Source: Betaproteobacteria bacterium
Lineage (GTDB): Bacteria > Pseudomonadota > Gammaproteobacteria > Burkholderiales > Burkholderiaceae_C
Length of the DNA stretch: 64,000 nt
Reading direction: 5' to 3'
NCBI GenBank assembly: GCA_016716535.1
Contig: JADJWD010000005.1
Location: 124,001 to 188,000, forward strand
The notes beneath the pieces are model-generated. The model did not search any database. It worked only from the letters and a program-made list of their open reading frames with translations, and was not told the DNA's origin. Positions 35,173 to 45,672 of this stretch are shown here, piece by piece (the stretch's first letter is position 1; every line of letters begins with the position of its first letter). A program made the position numbers and the translations under genes.

Positions 35173-35178
35173 TACAAT
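35173..35178 (+). promoter_or_regulatory. Putative -10 box of engB
   Basis: TACAAT ends six bases before the engB ATG (35184), so transcription would begin at or next to the start codon. No Shine-Dalgarno sequence is present between them. TTCAAG at 35147-35152 is a poor -35 at 20-base spacing. Confidence 0.4.
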
Positions 35179-35183
35179 GCACC

Positions 35184-35939
35184 ATGACCGCCCCCGGATC
35201 GGCCGCATCGGCGTCGAACAAGGCGCCGGCCGACGCTGCGGCAAAAGCAGCGCTGGCCTGGTTGCACAGCGCCCGCTTTCTCACCACCGCCAGCCAGCTT
35301 TCGCAGCTGCCGCCAGCGGCGCTGCCCGAGATCGCCTTCGTCGGCCGCAGCAACGCCGGCAAGTCGACGGCGATCAACACGCTGGCACAGCACAAGCGGC
35401 TTGCCTTCTCGTCGCGCACGCCGGGGCGCACGCAGCACATCAACCTGTTCGAGGTGGGCCCACGCGACCGGCCCGACGCGCTGCTGGCCGACCTGCCGGG
35501 CTACGGCTACGCGGCGGTGGAGCGCAGCGCCAAGCTGCGCTGGCAGCGCGTGATGGCCGACTACCTACGCGAGCGTGTCTCGCTGGCCGGCGTCGTGCTG
35601 CTGGCCGACGCGCGGCTCGGGCTGACCGAACTCGACCGGCGGCTGCTCGAACTGATCGCGCCGCGCCTGGCCGGCGCGGCCGTGCGCCTGCTGGTGCTGC
35701 TGACGAAGGCCGACAAGCTCAACCGCCGCGACGGCCAGCAGGCGCTGCGCGAGGCCGAGGCAGCGCTCGCGCCCTACGCCGACGACGACGCCGATGTCGG
35801 CGTCAGTCTATTCTCGGCGCTGTCGCGCACGGGTCTGGACGACGTGGCGCGCGTGCTGCACGGCTGGCACGCCGGCGGCGATGCCGCCGATGACGCCCGC
35901 GAAGCCGATGACGCCGCTGCCGCAGGTGACTCGCCGTGA
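35184..35939 (+). CDS. engB: Ribosome biogenesis GTP-binding protein YihA/YsxC (EngB)
   Basis: 251 residues. GTPase motifs are all present: GRSNAGKST (G1, about residue 54), TPGRTQH (G2), DLPGYGY (G3) and TKADK (G4). EngB assists late assembly of the large ribosomal subunit. The N-terminus carries about 25 extra Ala-rich residues and the C-terminus a 30-residue acidic Asp/Ala tail; both are longer than in E. coli and look disordered. The downstream hydrolase starts at GTG in the stop codon (GTGA overlap). Confidence 0.95.
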   Translation: MTAPGSAASASNKAPADAAAKAALAWLHSARFLTTASQLSQLPPAALPEIAFVGRSNAGKSTAINTLAQHKRLAFSSRTPGRTQHINLFEVGPRDRPDALLADLPGYGYAAVERSAKLRWQRVMADYLRERVSLAGVVLLADARLGLTELDRRLLELIAPRLAGAAVRLLVLLTKADKLNRRDGQQALREAEAALAPYADDDADVGVSLFSALSRTGLDDVARVLHGWHAGGDAADDAREADDAAAAGDSP

Positions 35940-36838
35940 TCCGCACGTTCGACGTTGTGCTGCCGCACGGCATCACGCTCGCCTGCCGCGCCAATGACGC
36001 CGGCGCGGCGGGCCGGCCGCGCGTCGTGCTGCTGCACGGCTTCCCCGAGGCCGCCTTCGTCTGGGACGAAGTGATGGCGGCGCTGGCGCCCGAGGTCGAT
36101 GCGCTGGCTCCTCAGTTGCGCGGTTATGCCGGCTCGTCGGCGCCGGCCGACGTGGCGGCCTACCGCACTCGCCACCTCGTCGCCGACCTCGCGGCGGTCA
36201 TCGAGCACGGCGGCGCGCCGGTGGACCTGCTCGTCGCGCACGACTGGGGCGGCGCAGTCGCCTGGGCGCTGGCGGCGCAGCGGCCCGAGCTGTTGAAGCG
36301 CCTCTTGATCATCAATTCGCCGCACCCGGCGACCTTCCTGCGTGAGCTGAAGACGAACCCGGCGCAGCAGCGCGCCAGCACCTACATGAACTTCCTCTGC
36401 CGGCCCGATGCCGCCCGGCTGCTCGCCGAGGACGACTTCCGCCGCATCTGGCCGTTCTTCGGCGCCGAGGCGCGCCGCACGTGGCTGACTGCCGAGGTGA
36501 TGAACCGCTACCGCGAGGTTTGGCGCGCCGGCCTCGAGGGGCCGGTCAACTACTACCGGGCCTCGCCGCTGCGGCCCGCGACCGACACCGACCGCACGCT
36601 ACTCGGCGTGCAGCTCGACGACGCCGCGGTCACTGTGCGCGTGCCGACGCACGTGCTGTGGGCCGAGCGTGACGAGGCGCTGCTGCCGGCGCTGCTCGAC
36701 GGGCTCGAGCGCTGGGTGCCGGCGCTGACGATCGAGCGCATGCCCGAAGCGAGCCACTGGATCGTGCACGAGCAGCCGGCGCGCGTCGCGGCGACGATCC
36801 GCCGGCTGCTTGCCGAAGGCGCCGCGCCACCGGCCTGA
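35936..36838 (+). CDS. Alpha/beta-fold hydrolase, epoxide-hydrolase-like
   Basis: 300 residues from GTG 35936 overlapping the engB stop. The oxyanion-hole motif HGFPE (about residue 36) and nucleophile motif HDWGGA (Asp at about 101) are those of the epoxide hydrolase / haloalkane dehalogenase branch, where Asp, not Ser, attacks the substrate. The late histidine is in EASHWIVHEQP (about 276), and an acidic residue lies in WAERDEALL (about 243). Substrate is unknown. Coupled to engB by overlap but with no functional link evident. Confidence 0.87.
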   Translation: MIRTFDVVLPHGITLACRANDAGAAGRPRVVLLHGFPEAAFVWDEVMAALAPEVDALAPQLRGYAGSSAPADVAAYRTRHLVADLAAVIEHGGAPVDLLVAHDWGGAVAWALAAQRPELLKRLLIINSPHPATFLRELKTNPAQQRASTYMNFLCRPDAARLLAEDDFRRIWPFFGAEARRTWLTAEVMNRYREVWRAGLEGPVNYYRASPLRPATDTDRTLLGVQLDDAAVTVRVPTHVLWAERDEALLPALLDGLERWVPALTIERMPEASHWIVHEQPARVAATIRRLLAEGAAPPA

Positions 36839-36902
36839 CGGCCCAGGCCGCGCGCTGCGTGCGCCGCGCGGCCCTTTCGACGGCGGGCTTCGATGCGGGC
36901 TC

Positions 36903-39596
36903 TTACGCGGTGGCGCCGCGCGTGCGCAGCGCCTTGATGCCCTGCTCGATGCGCTCGGCCACCTCGCGCTCGCGCTGCAGCGCGTGCAGCGTGTTCTGCG
37001 CCTCCTGCACCGTGAAGTCCAGGCGCGCCAGCTTCTCGCCGACGTGGTCGATGACGGCGCGCTGCTCGCTCAGCATCTCGAGGTTGACGTGGATGTCGCC
37101 GAGCATGTTGGAGATTGCGCCCGAGCGCGCCTGCACCTCCTCGACGACCTTGCGGCGCGACTCGATGACGGCGATCTTGCCGTCGGTGTCCGTGAGAAGC
37201 GCGAGCAGGTCGTCGACCTTGCTGCGCAGCTCGGTCACTTCGCCGCGGTGGTCGCTGACGAACTGCAGATCCGCGCGGCTGGCGCTGCTGATGGCGCGGA
37301 TGTGGTCGACCTCGCCCTTGACCGCCTGCACGAGCGCGTCGCGCTCGGCGAGTGAACGGATCTTCTGCTCGACGGCCTCGGCGCCGCGGTCGAGTTCGGT
37401 CAGGCGCATCTCGAAGGCGGCGACGGTCCTGTCGGCCTGCACGAGCTGCGCGCGACGCTGGTCGAGCTGCCGCGCCATCGCCTCGGCGCGCTTGAGCTGG
37501 TCTTCGGCCACGTCGACCTGCGCAACGGCGTCGCGCTGGCGCGCCTGCACGCGCGAGAGCTCGGTGAGCACTTCTTCCTTCAGCGACGTGGCGCGCGCGA
37601 GCTCCTCGCTCGCCGACTGCACCTGCTTCAGCCGCTCGGCCGTCTCGGCCGCCTGCTGCCGGCCCTGCTCGACGAGTTCGGCAAAGCGCACCTGCTGCGC
37701 CTGCACGACGGCCTCGTTCTTCTTCAGCGACTCCATCGCCTGCTGCGACTTCTCGAGCGTCTGCATCAGCGCCGTCACCTGCGCCGTCACCGGCATCAGG
37801 CGGCCCTGCTGCGACGACACGCCGTCGAGCTTCTGCTGCGCGTCAGCCACCTGCGTGGCCAGCGAGTCGCACAGGCTCTTCAGGCCCTCGACCTCGGCGC
37901 GCCGTGTGAGCTGCTCGGCGACCTTGCGCTCGACTTCGGCGGTGATGGCCTGCAGGCCGTTGACGCGCTCGTCGAGCTTCTCGACGAACTGCATGCGGGC
38001 CGACACGCGCGTGAGCTGCCCGTCGAGTTCGCCGGCCACCGCAGCCAGCCGCGCCGCCGCCTCCTGGCCCTGGTCGACCTGCGCCATCTTGCCGAGCACG
38101 GCGTCCAGCCGCGCTTCCAGCTCGGGCGTGCGGGCGAGCATCGTCGAGGTGCGCTCGGCGAACGCCTCGAGCGCCGTGCGGTCCAGCGAGAGCTTGTCGC
38201 GCAGCTGCATCGCCTCGGCGTGCGCCTTGTGGAACTCGGCCAGCTCGCCCCGCACCGCCTCGAGGTCCTGCTGCGACTGCTTCAGGCTCTCGTGCTGCGC
38301 CGCCGTGCGCTTGCCGAGCACGTCGACCTCGGCCAGCCGCTCGGACAGCGCGTCGAGACCCGTCTGCTTCTGCGCCAGCTCCTCGGTCTCGGCGCGCAGC
38401 GTCGCGAACGCCTTGTCCAGCGCCTCGGCGCGCTGCTGCATCGTGGCGAGCGCCTCGTCGCGCGCCAGCACGTCCTGCACGCGGCCTTCGGTCTGGCCCA
38501 TCGCCGCCGACAGCGACTTGAGCCGCTGATCGAAGGCGTCGAACTCCTGCCGCTCGACCGCCAGGCGGTCGACCGCGCCGCGCAGGGTGTCGGCGAGCGA
38601 GCGGCCCTGCGCTTCCAGGCGTGCCGACTCGCGCGAGAACTCCTCGCGCGCCGCCGTCGCCGCGGCCAGCTCCTCGGTGGTGCTCTGCGCCAGCTGCGTG
38701 ATGCGCGACACCGCGTCCTCGGTGCGTTGCAGCTGGTCGCGGCCGTCATTGAGCTTGGCGATCTGGGCGTCCATCGACCAGACCATCTCGTTCAGGCGCG
38801 TCGCCTCGAGCACGGCGCGCTCGACGGTGTGCTTCTGCGTCTCCAGCGCCTTGGCCTTGTGGCCGACGTGCTCGGCCAGCGCGTTCAGCGCCGCGAGGCG
38901 GCGGTCGGTGTCCTTGGCCAGTTCCTGCAACTGCGCGAACGAGGCGAGCCGCGTCTGCACGTCCTGCACGGCGGTCTTGGCGGCCGTCGCGTCGGCCTGC
39001 GCTTCGAGCGCGCTGTCGCCGAGCGAACGCATGCGCGTCTGCAGTTCGGCCTGGCCTTCGCGCAGCGCCTCGAGTTCGCTCTTCAGCGCCGTGGCGCCGG
39101 CGGCCGAGCGTTCGAGTTCGCTCGTCGACGCGCGCACCTCGTCGCGCAGCGCGGCGAGTTGTTCACCTTCGCGCCCGAGCGCGGCGAGCGTCGCCTGCGC
39201 CTCGGCGGCCTGGGTGGCGAGTGCCGCCATCGTCTCGCGGTGCTGCTGCAAGTCGCCGCCATCGCCGGCGACGGCGGGCGACGTGCGGCGGGCCTCGGCG
39301 AGCTGCCCGAGCAGTTCGGCCACGCGCGCCTCGAGCTGCGCGACGCCGCGCGTGCGCTCGTCGAGCGTGCCGGCCAGCGCCGAGAGGTGCTCGACCTTCT
39401 GCGCGACACCGTCGGTGCGCGCGCCGAGCGCATCGATCGCCTGGCCCGTCTGCGCCAGCTTCTCGGTGGCGCTGCCGACCTGGTCGAGCATGCTGCGCAT
39501 CGCCTGGCGCTCGCTGCGCGCCTGCACGAGCAGCGCGCGCAGCTCGTCGTGGGCTTGCTTGCGCTCGCCGCCATTGCGGAAGATCGTGTCCAGCAT
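36903..39596 (-). CDS. Very long coiled-coil protein, paralogue of its divergent neighbour
   Basis: 897 residues from ATG 39596 (MLDTIFRNGGERKQ; GGAG upstream). Almost the whole chain is Ala/Leu/Glu/Gln-rich heptad repeat, SMC-like but without any ATPase motif, signal peptide or membrane helix. The C-terminal ~50 residues (LARLDFTVQEAQNTL, REREVAERIEQGIKALRTRG) are nearly identical to the end of the divergent gene at 40037-41449, and the preceding 300 residues (about 590-850) also align with it (RRAEVEGLKSLCDSL versus RREEVDSLKALCDTL). Function unknown; a structural or scaffolding role is likely. Confidence 0.85.
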   Translation of the reverse strand: MLDTIFRNGGERKQAHDELRALLVQARSERQAMRSMLDQVGSATEKLAQTGQAIDALGARTDGVAQKVEHLSALAGTLDERTRGVAQLEARVAELLGQLAEARRTSPAVAGDGGDLQQHRETMAALATQAAEAQATLAALGREGEQLAALRDEVRASTSELERSAAGATALKSELEALREGQAELQTRMRSLGDSALEAQADATAAKTAVQDVQTRLASFAQLQELAKDTDRRLAALNALAEHVGHKAKALETQKHTVERAVLEATRLNEMVWSMDAQIAKLNDGRDQLQRTEDAVSRITQLAQSTTEELAAATAAREEFSRESARLEAQGRSLADTLRGAVDRLAVERQEFDAFDQRLKSLSAAMGQTEGRVQDVLARDEALATMQQRAEALDKAFATLRAETEELAQKQTGLDALSERLAEVDVLGKRTAAQHESLKQSQQDLEAVRGELAEFHKAHAEAMQLRDKLSLDRTALEAFAERTSTMLARTPELEARLDAVLGKMAQVDQGQEAAARLAAVAGELDGQLTRVSARMQFVEKLDERVNGLQAITAEVERKVAEQLTRRAEVEGLKSLCDSLATQVADAQQKLDGVSSQQGRLMPVTAQVTALMQTLEKSQQAMESLKKNEAVVQAQQVRFAELVEQGRQQAAETAERLKQVQSASEELARATSLKEEVLTELSRVQARQRDAVAQVDVAEDQLKRAEAMARQLDQRRAQLVQADRTVAAFEMRLTELDRGAEAVEQKIRSLAERDALVQAVKGEVDHIRAISSASRADLQFVSDHRGEVTELRSKVDDLLALLTDTDGKIAVIESRRKVVEEVQARSGAISNMLGDIHVNLEMLSEQRAVIDHVGEKLARLDFTVQEAQNTLHALQREREVAERIEQGIKALRTRGATA

Positions 39597-40036
39597 CGTG
39601 GGCTCCGGGGTCGGGGTGGCTAAAGGGCCGGGAATGCGAGAAGGGCGAAAGGGGGGCGGCGCGATCGGCGTCGATGCGCCGCCGAGGTCGGTGGGTTGTT
39701 CTTCCGGCCGGCACGTGCGTGGCCGGCGGGTGGCCTGCGCGCTGTGGGTCGGCGTTGCCGGCGTCGTGCGCTCGACCACGCTGGCGTGCGCGGCTGTTGT
39801 ACTGCGCGGCTTCGAGCGGGCCCATCACCTTGTTCGCGTGTTTGCGCCCTGCCGGCTCGGCAGATGGCGCCTTGCGTGAACTAGTGACCAACCCCGCGGC
39901 AGGGGCGCTGCGCAGTGACAAGCTGTAGCGCGCCGCGCCGCCGTGCGCGAAGCACGCGCCGCGTGACGGCGTGGGGGGATCCGGCGCGGCCGCGGCAGGT
40001 CCTGGCGTACCCTCGCCGGTTCACACGGGCCTGTTC
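39597..40036. other. 440-base gap between two divergent coiled-coil genes
   Basis: No convincing coding frame, tRNA or terminator seen. The stretch must hold both divergent promoters, but I find no clear -10/-35 pair. It contains low-complexity G-runs near 39650 and short GC-rich inverted motifs (CGCGCCG, GGCGCG) near 39930-39970. Confidence 0.5.
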
Positions 40037-41449
40037 ATGGAAGCCACCGTTCACATCGTCGGCTGCGTCCTTGCGTCGCAGCCGGCGGCCGAGTCGATCG
40101 ACGCCTTCGTCGCGCACGTGCGGCGCGAGCGCGGCGCGGTGCTGACGCGCAGCGCGCAGTCGGCGACCTTCGTGCGCTTCGCGGCTGGCGACGCGCGGCT
40201 CGTGACGCTGGCCTGCGATGCGGTGCGGGCGGTCGGGCCGGCGCGGCTGCGCTTCGGCTTCGCGGCCGGGCTGCCGGTCGCTGCCGAAGAACACGGCCTC
40301 GACGTGCCGACGCGCAGCATCGTGCAGGCCAACGAGCTGTCCGCCGGTGCCGAGGATGGCGAAGTGCTCGTCTCGCCGCAACTCGCGGTCTGGTTGATCG
40401 AGGCGGGCGTGCCGCTGCGTTCGAAGCGCGTGCCGCTGCCCGGCGGCCGCGTCGTCTCGGCCTGCACGATCGAGCTGGCGGCCGACGCCAGTGCGGCCGC
40501 CGCCGCGCGGCCCGTGGCCGCTGCGCCGGCGGTGGCGCCCGCGTCCACCGGCGCACGCGCGGCCAGGCCGAAGGCGCGCGCGGCTGGCGGGCTGGCGCCG
40601 CTGTCGCCGGTACCGCTCGATCTGGCCGGGGACGAGCCGGCCCCCACCGACGAGGCGGCGATGCGGGGCGGGCCGCGCGCCGAGGCGCTCGGCCACGTCT
40701 ACAGCGCGCTGCTTGTGCAGGCCGAGGAGATCGCGCGCCGGCAAGCCGAACTCGAGGCACGCCAGGACGCCGTGCTCGGCAAGATGACGCTCGTCGACGA
40801 GGGCAGCCCCTCGGCGCGCTACCTCGGCGAGCTGGAGTCGGCGCTCGAGGCGCAGGTGGCGCGCGTCGAGTCACGCATCGGCGTCATCGACCAGCTCGAG
40901 CAGCGCGTCGGCCACATCGTCACCGTCATCGCCGACGTCGAGCGGCGCCTGAGCGCGCAGCTTCAGCGCCGCGAAGAGGTCGACAGCCTGAAGGCGCTGT
41001 GCGACACGCTGCTGGCGCAGCTCGTCGAGGCACAGCCGCGGCTGGAGGCGATGGTCGCGCTCCGGGAGCGGCTCGCGCCGCTCTCCGACGAGGTCAACGC
41101 GCTGGCCGCCGCGCTGGCCGCGTCACGCGAGTCGCTGGCGGCGGTCGACGGCCGCGTCGCCGAGCTGAACGGCGGCGTGCAGGCGCGCCGCGAGATGGTC
41201 GAGCAGGCCGAGGCGGGCATCGCGCGCATCACGCACCTGCTGGCCGACATCGGGCTGAAGCTGGAGTGGCTCGACGAGCAGCGGCTGACGATCGAGCACG
41301 TCGGCGACCGGCTCGCGCGGCTGGACTTCAGCGTGCAGGAGGCGCAGAACACGCTGCGCGCGTTGCAGCGCGAGCGCGAGGTGGCCGAGCGCATCGAGCA
41401 GGGCATCAAGGCCTTGCGCACACGCGCCGGCGCGGGCCAGGCGGTCTGA
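40037..41449 (+). CDS. Coiled-coil protein with degenerate nucleotidyl-cyclase-like N-terminal domain
   Basis: 470 residues from ATG 40037. The N-terminal domain (about 1-155) resembles class III adenylate/guanylate cyclase folds: RLRFGFAAGLP in the place of the RIGxHTG strand, and SIVQANELSAGAEDGEVLVS in the place of the AVNxAARLxxxAxxGEILVS segment. The catalytic aspartates are not visible, so it is probably a regulatory or inactive copy. After a Pro/Ala linker (155-210), the rest (about 225-470) is coiled coil, whose end matches the end of the divergent 897-residue protein. Cyclase similarity is my reading of motifs and needs a profile search. Confidence 0.75.
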   Translation: MEATVHIVGCVLASQPAAESIDAFVAHVRRERGAVLTRSAQSATFVRFAAGDARLVTLACDAVRAVGPARLRFGFAAGLPVAAEEHGLDVPTRSIVQANELSAGAEDGEVLVSPQLAVWLIEAGVPLRSKRVPLPGGRVVSACTIELAADASAAAAARPVAAAPAVAPASTGARAARPKARAAGGLAPLSPVPLDLAGDEPAPTDEAAMRGGPRAEALGHVYSALLVQAEEIARRQAELEARQDAVLGKMTLVDEGSPSARYLGELESALEAQVARVESRIGVIDQLEQRVGHIVTVIADVERRLSAQLQRREEVDSLKALCDTLLAQLVEAQPRLEAMVALRERLAPLSDEVNALAAALAASRESLAAVDGRVAELNGGVQARREMVEQAEAGIARITHLLADIGLKLEWLDEQRLTIEHVGDRLARLDFSVQEAQNTLRALQREREVAERIEQGIKALRTRAGAGQAV

Positions 41450-41496
41450 ACTCGGGCTGAACTTGGGCTGGTGCCCGGGCTGAAGCTTCGGACGCG

Positions 41497-43137
41497 CTAA
41501 CGCGCGCCCTGCACGGCCACCTGCTGCTGCACCTTCAGCGCCGCGCGGCCGAGCAGCGAGCGCATCGTCAGCGTCTTGGCCAGCGCCGCGCCATGCAGGC
41601 GCAAGAGCGCGCCGCGCCGCACGGCCCAGGTGGTGTCGGAGGCGCCGTCGCCGAAGAGCCACACCTCGCCGCGCTCGCCGATCCACAGCAGCTGCGCATG
41701 CACCCAGCGCCCGCTGAGGTAAAGGCGCACCCACGTGCCGACCTCCAGCGACGCGAGCCAGACGCCGGAAGCCGGGCCGCTGGGCGGCGGGTCGGCCGCC
41801 GCCTCGACGAGCACGTCGGCCGGCACGGTGTCCATCACCGGCAGGTCGACCATGCCGCCGATCGTGTCCGGGCCGCCATCGCCGCCGTCGAGCGCCTGGT
41901 GCTCGAGCTTTTGCAGCACGCCCACCTGCGTCGCCAGGCCCGTGAGGCGGCGTTGCAGGCGCTGGCGCAGGAAGTCCTCGACGGCCAGCACGGCGCGGCG
42001 GTAGATCGTCGGGCGCTGGTCGGGCTCGGCGGCGATCTGGTCGATCAACTGCTGCGCCAGGCGCAGCAGGCGCCGCCGCTCGGGGTCGGCGGTGTCGGGC
42101 GCCATCTCGGCCTCGTAGGTGACGAGGTGGATGAAGCGCCACAGCGGGTGGCTTTGCTGGTCGAGCACGCCGGCGTCGCGCAGCGTCAGCCGCATCGCCG
42201 GGCCGTGCAGGCGGCTGATGAGCAGGATCACGTCGGGCGGCACGCGCTCGTCGGTAACGATGGCTTCGAAGAGGCGGCTGACCAGCTCGATCGCCTGCCG
42301 GTCGAGGCGGTTCGGCGCCTGCCGCGCGACGTCGGCCCAGCTCTCGCGCCTAACGTCGGCGGTGCCGTGCTGCCCTTCGTAGCGCAGCGGTGTGGCCTCG
42401 TCCAGCGGTGCGGCCATCGAGTCGCGCATGCGGTAGAGGTCCGGCGTGTAGGTCGTCTCGACGCCGGCCGAGCGGCGCGAACCGCCCGGCGAGATGACGG
42501 TGCGATAGCTCGCCGGCTCGATGCCCATCGACTCCAGCCGCGACGATGCGGCGGCGTACGCCTGGCGCAGCACCGCGGCCAGCGGCGGCGTTGCCTGGCG
42601 CATGAAGTGCATCTGCCAGCCGCGCGAGGCGGGCAGTGCCTGCGCCGCCGTCCACAGCGCCTTGGCGTGCACCTCGGGCCTGAACGGGTTGTGATCGGCC
42701 GAGACGTCGAAGTCGCCGACCAGCGCCGCGACGTAGGTGCGCAACTCGCGCAGCTCGTGCTCGGCATGGGTCTTGATGTACTCGATCGTGTGCGACAGCT
42801 CGACGTCGGCGGCGACCTCGTCCTCCTCGACGAGCGCCAGGCGCATCGAGCGCGCCGGCTTCAGCGGCATGGCCGGCGCGGCGCCGGCGCGGACGCGATC
42901 GACGTCGGCCTGCTCGCGCAGCGTGCGCGTGTAGATCTCGGCGAGCCGCGCCTTCTGGGTGTTCAGGCCCTTCAGCAGGTCGGAGGTGGCGGCGCGGTCG
43001 GCGGCGCCGAGCTTCGCCATGCTTCGCCGCAGCGCGTCGACGGTGCCTTCGGCGAGCTGGTCGAACAGCAGCGGCGCGCGCAGCAGTTCGTCGTCGATGT
43101 ACTGCAGGTACGCCGGTGAAGGAGGAGGCCGGACCAT
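41497..43137 (-). CDS. DUF1631 family protein
   Basis: 546 residues from ATG 43137 (MVRPPPSPAYLQYIDDELL; GGAGGA six to eleven bases upstream). The sequence matches the DUF1631 pattern known from beta- and gamma-proteobacteria: an alpha-helical N-terminal and middle part and a beta-rich C-terminal part (about 465-525: VGTWVRLYLSGRWVHAQLLW, GEVWLFG) that looks like a small PilZ-like or SH3-like barrel. No signal peptide; cytoplasmic. Function unknown. Convergent with the coiled-coil gene, 47 bases apart. Confidence 0.8.
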   Translation of the reverse strand: MVRPPPSPAYLQYIDDELLRAPLLFDQLAEGTVDALRRSMAKLGAADRAATSDLLKGLNTQKARLAEIYTRTLREQADVDRVRAGAAPAMPLKPARSMRLALVEEDEVAADVELSHTIEYIKTHAEHELRELRTYVAALVGDFDVSADHNPFRPEVHAKALWTAAQALPASRGWQMHFMRQATPPLAAVLRQAYAAASSRLESMGIEPASYRTVISPGGSRRSAGVETTYTPDLYRMRDSMAAPLDEATPLRYEGQHGTADVRRESWADVARQAPNRLDRQAIELVSRLFEAIVTDERVPPDVILLISRLHGPAMRLTLRDAGVLDQQSHPLWRFIHLVTYEAEMAPDTADPERRRLLRLAQQLIDQIAAEPDQRPTIYRRAVLAVEDFLRQRLQRRLTGLATQVGVLQKLEHQALDGGDGGPDTIGGMVDLPVMDTVPADVLVEAAADPPPSGPASGVWLASLEVGTWVRLYLSGRWVHAQLLWIGERGEVWLFGDGASDTTWAVRRGALLRLHGAALAKTLTMRSLLGRAALKVQQQVAVQGAR

Positions 43138-43181
43138 CGTGCGTTCGATTATCCGGCGCCGTCTGCGGCGCCGAATCGATG

Positions 43182-43209
43182 AAAAAAGGCCCGCGTGCGA
43201 ACGCGGGCC
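43182..43209 (-). terminator. Rho-independent terminator of groES-groEL
   Basis: Stem GGCCCGCGT / ACGCGGGCC (43188-43196 with 43201-43209), four-base loop, then six T on the minus strand (43187-43182), 68 bases after the groEL stop. Textbook structure. A second palindrome (CGGCGCCG repeated) follows at about 43154-43173. Confidence 0.92.
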
Positions 43210-43276
43210 TTCGATTTGCCGGGGCCGCCTCAGGCGGCCCGCAGGCTGCGGGCAGGTCAGTGCGCCGTCACCGGCC

Positions 43277-44923
<1,647 letters not shown>

Positions 44924-45033
44924 GTGTGAGTACTCCGAAATTCAGATGAATGAATGCGTGTCGCGGAGGTCCCGAGCCCGATCCGGCTCTGCCGGTCGGG
45001 TTCGGGCCCCCTCGGCGGGTGGCGAGGACGCTG

Positions 45034-45059
45034 CCCCAGGCAGCGCCCGCAGCCTGGGG
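45034..45059 (-). promoter_or_regulatory. Intercistronic hairpin between groES and groEL
   Basis: Perfect stem CCCCAGGC (45034-45041) / GCCTGGGG (45052-45059), just downstream of the groES stop on the minus strand. No T-run, so not a simple terminator; more likely an mRNA stability or processing element balancing the two cistrons. Confidence 0.5.
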
Positions 45060-45063
45060 GCCC

Positions 45064-45357
45064 TTACTTCTTCTCGATGACGGCGAAGAGGTCCTCTTCG
45101 CGCATCACGAGCAGTTCGTCGCCATCGACCTTGACGGTCTGGCCGCTGTACTTGCCGAACAGCACGCGGTCGCCGACCTTGACGCCCAGGGCGACGAAGT
45201 CACCCTTGTCGTTGCGCTTGCCCGGGCCGACGGCGAGGATCTCGCCCTGATCGGGCTTCTCGGCGGCGTTGTCCGGGATCACGATGCCCGATGCGGTCTT
45301 GGTTTCGTTTTCGAGACGCTTGACGATCACGCGATCGTGCAAAGGACGAAGCTTCAT
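45064..45357 (-). CDS. groS: Co-chaperonin GroES (10 kDa)
   Basis: 97 residues, the normal size. Starts MKLRPLHDRVIVKR and has the mobile-loop region KTASGIVIPDNAAEKP that contacts GroEL, and the DELLVMREEDLFAVIE C-terminus. AAGGAGA precedes the ATG by six bases. First gene of the groESL operon; it lies about 120 bases downstream of the CIRCE operator. Confidence 0.98.
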   Translation of the reverse strand: MKLRPLHDRVIVKRLENETKTASGIVIPDNAAEKPDQGEILAVGPGKRNDKGDFVALGVKVGDRVLFGKYSGQTVKVDGDELLVMREEDLFAVIEKK

Positions 45358-45474
45358 TCCATCTCCTTGGGATAGAGTCGATCTGAGCCGAATGGCAGAG
45401 CCTGCCGCGAAAAACCCAAGTGGGCCCTCGCTGACATTTGCCTGGTCGGACGCCGCGGAACGCGGGTCCGAGCA

Positions 45475-45501
45475 TTAGCACTCAAGCGGAAGGAGTGCTA
45501 G
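45475..45501 (-). promoter_or_regulatory. CIRCE operator (HrcA binding site)
   Basis: TTAGCACTC, nine-base spacer, GAGTGCTAG: matches the CIRCE consensus TTAGCACTC-N9-GAGTGCTAA at 17 of 18 arm positions. It lies immediately downstream of the -10 box, so bound HrcA would block transcription of groESL until heat stress. Confidence 0.95.
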
Positions 45502-45508
45502 CAGATCC

Positions 45509-45536
45509 ATTATAGGGACCGTCTCACGGGCTTCAA
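45509..45536 (-). promoter_or_regulatory. Sigma-70 type promoter of groESL
   Basis: On the minus strand TTGAAG (45536-45531) and TATAAT (45514-45509) are 16 bases apart. Transcription would start near 45502, at the edge of the CIRCE element. The rest of the gap up to 45672 shows nothing I recognise. Confidence 0.85.
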
Positions 45537-45672
45537 GGGCTGTGCGCAGCCGTCAGTGGCTGCGACGGATCCGTGAAAACCCTGGGTTCGTGCTCGCCTG
45601 CCGTGACCGGCCCGCTGCGCAGCGATGAACGGCTGCTGCATCGCCACCGCACGCGCGTCGGGCGAGCAGCGA

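Noticed and set aside
36903..39596. SMC or Rad50-type ATPase
   Set aside because: Only coiled coil is present; no Walker A, signature or Walker B motif at either end.
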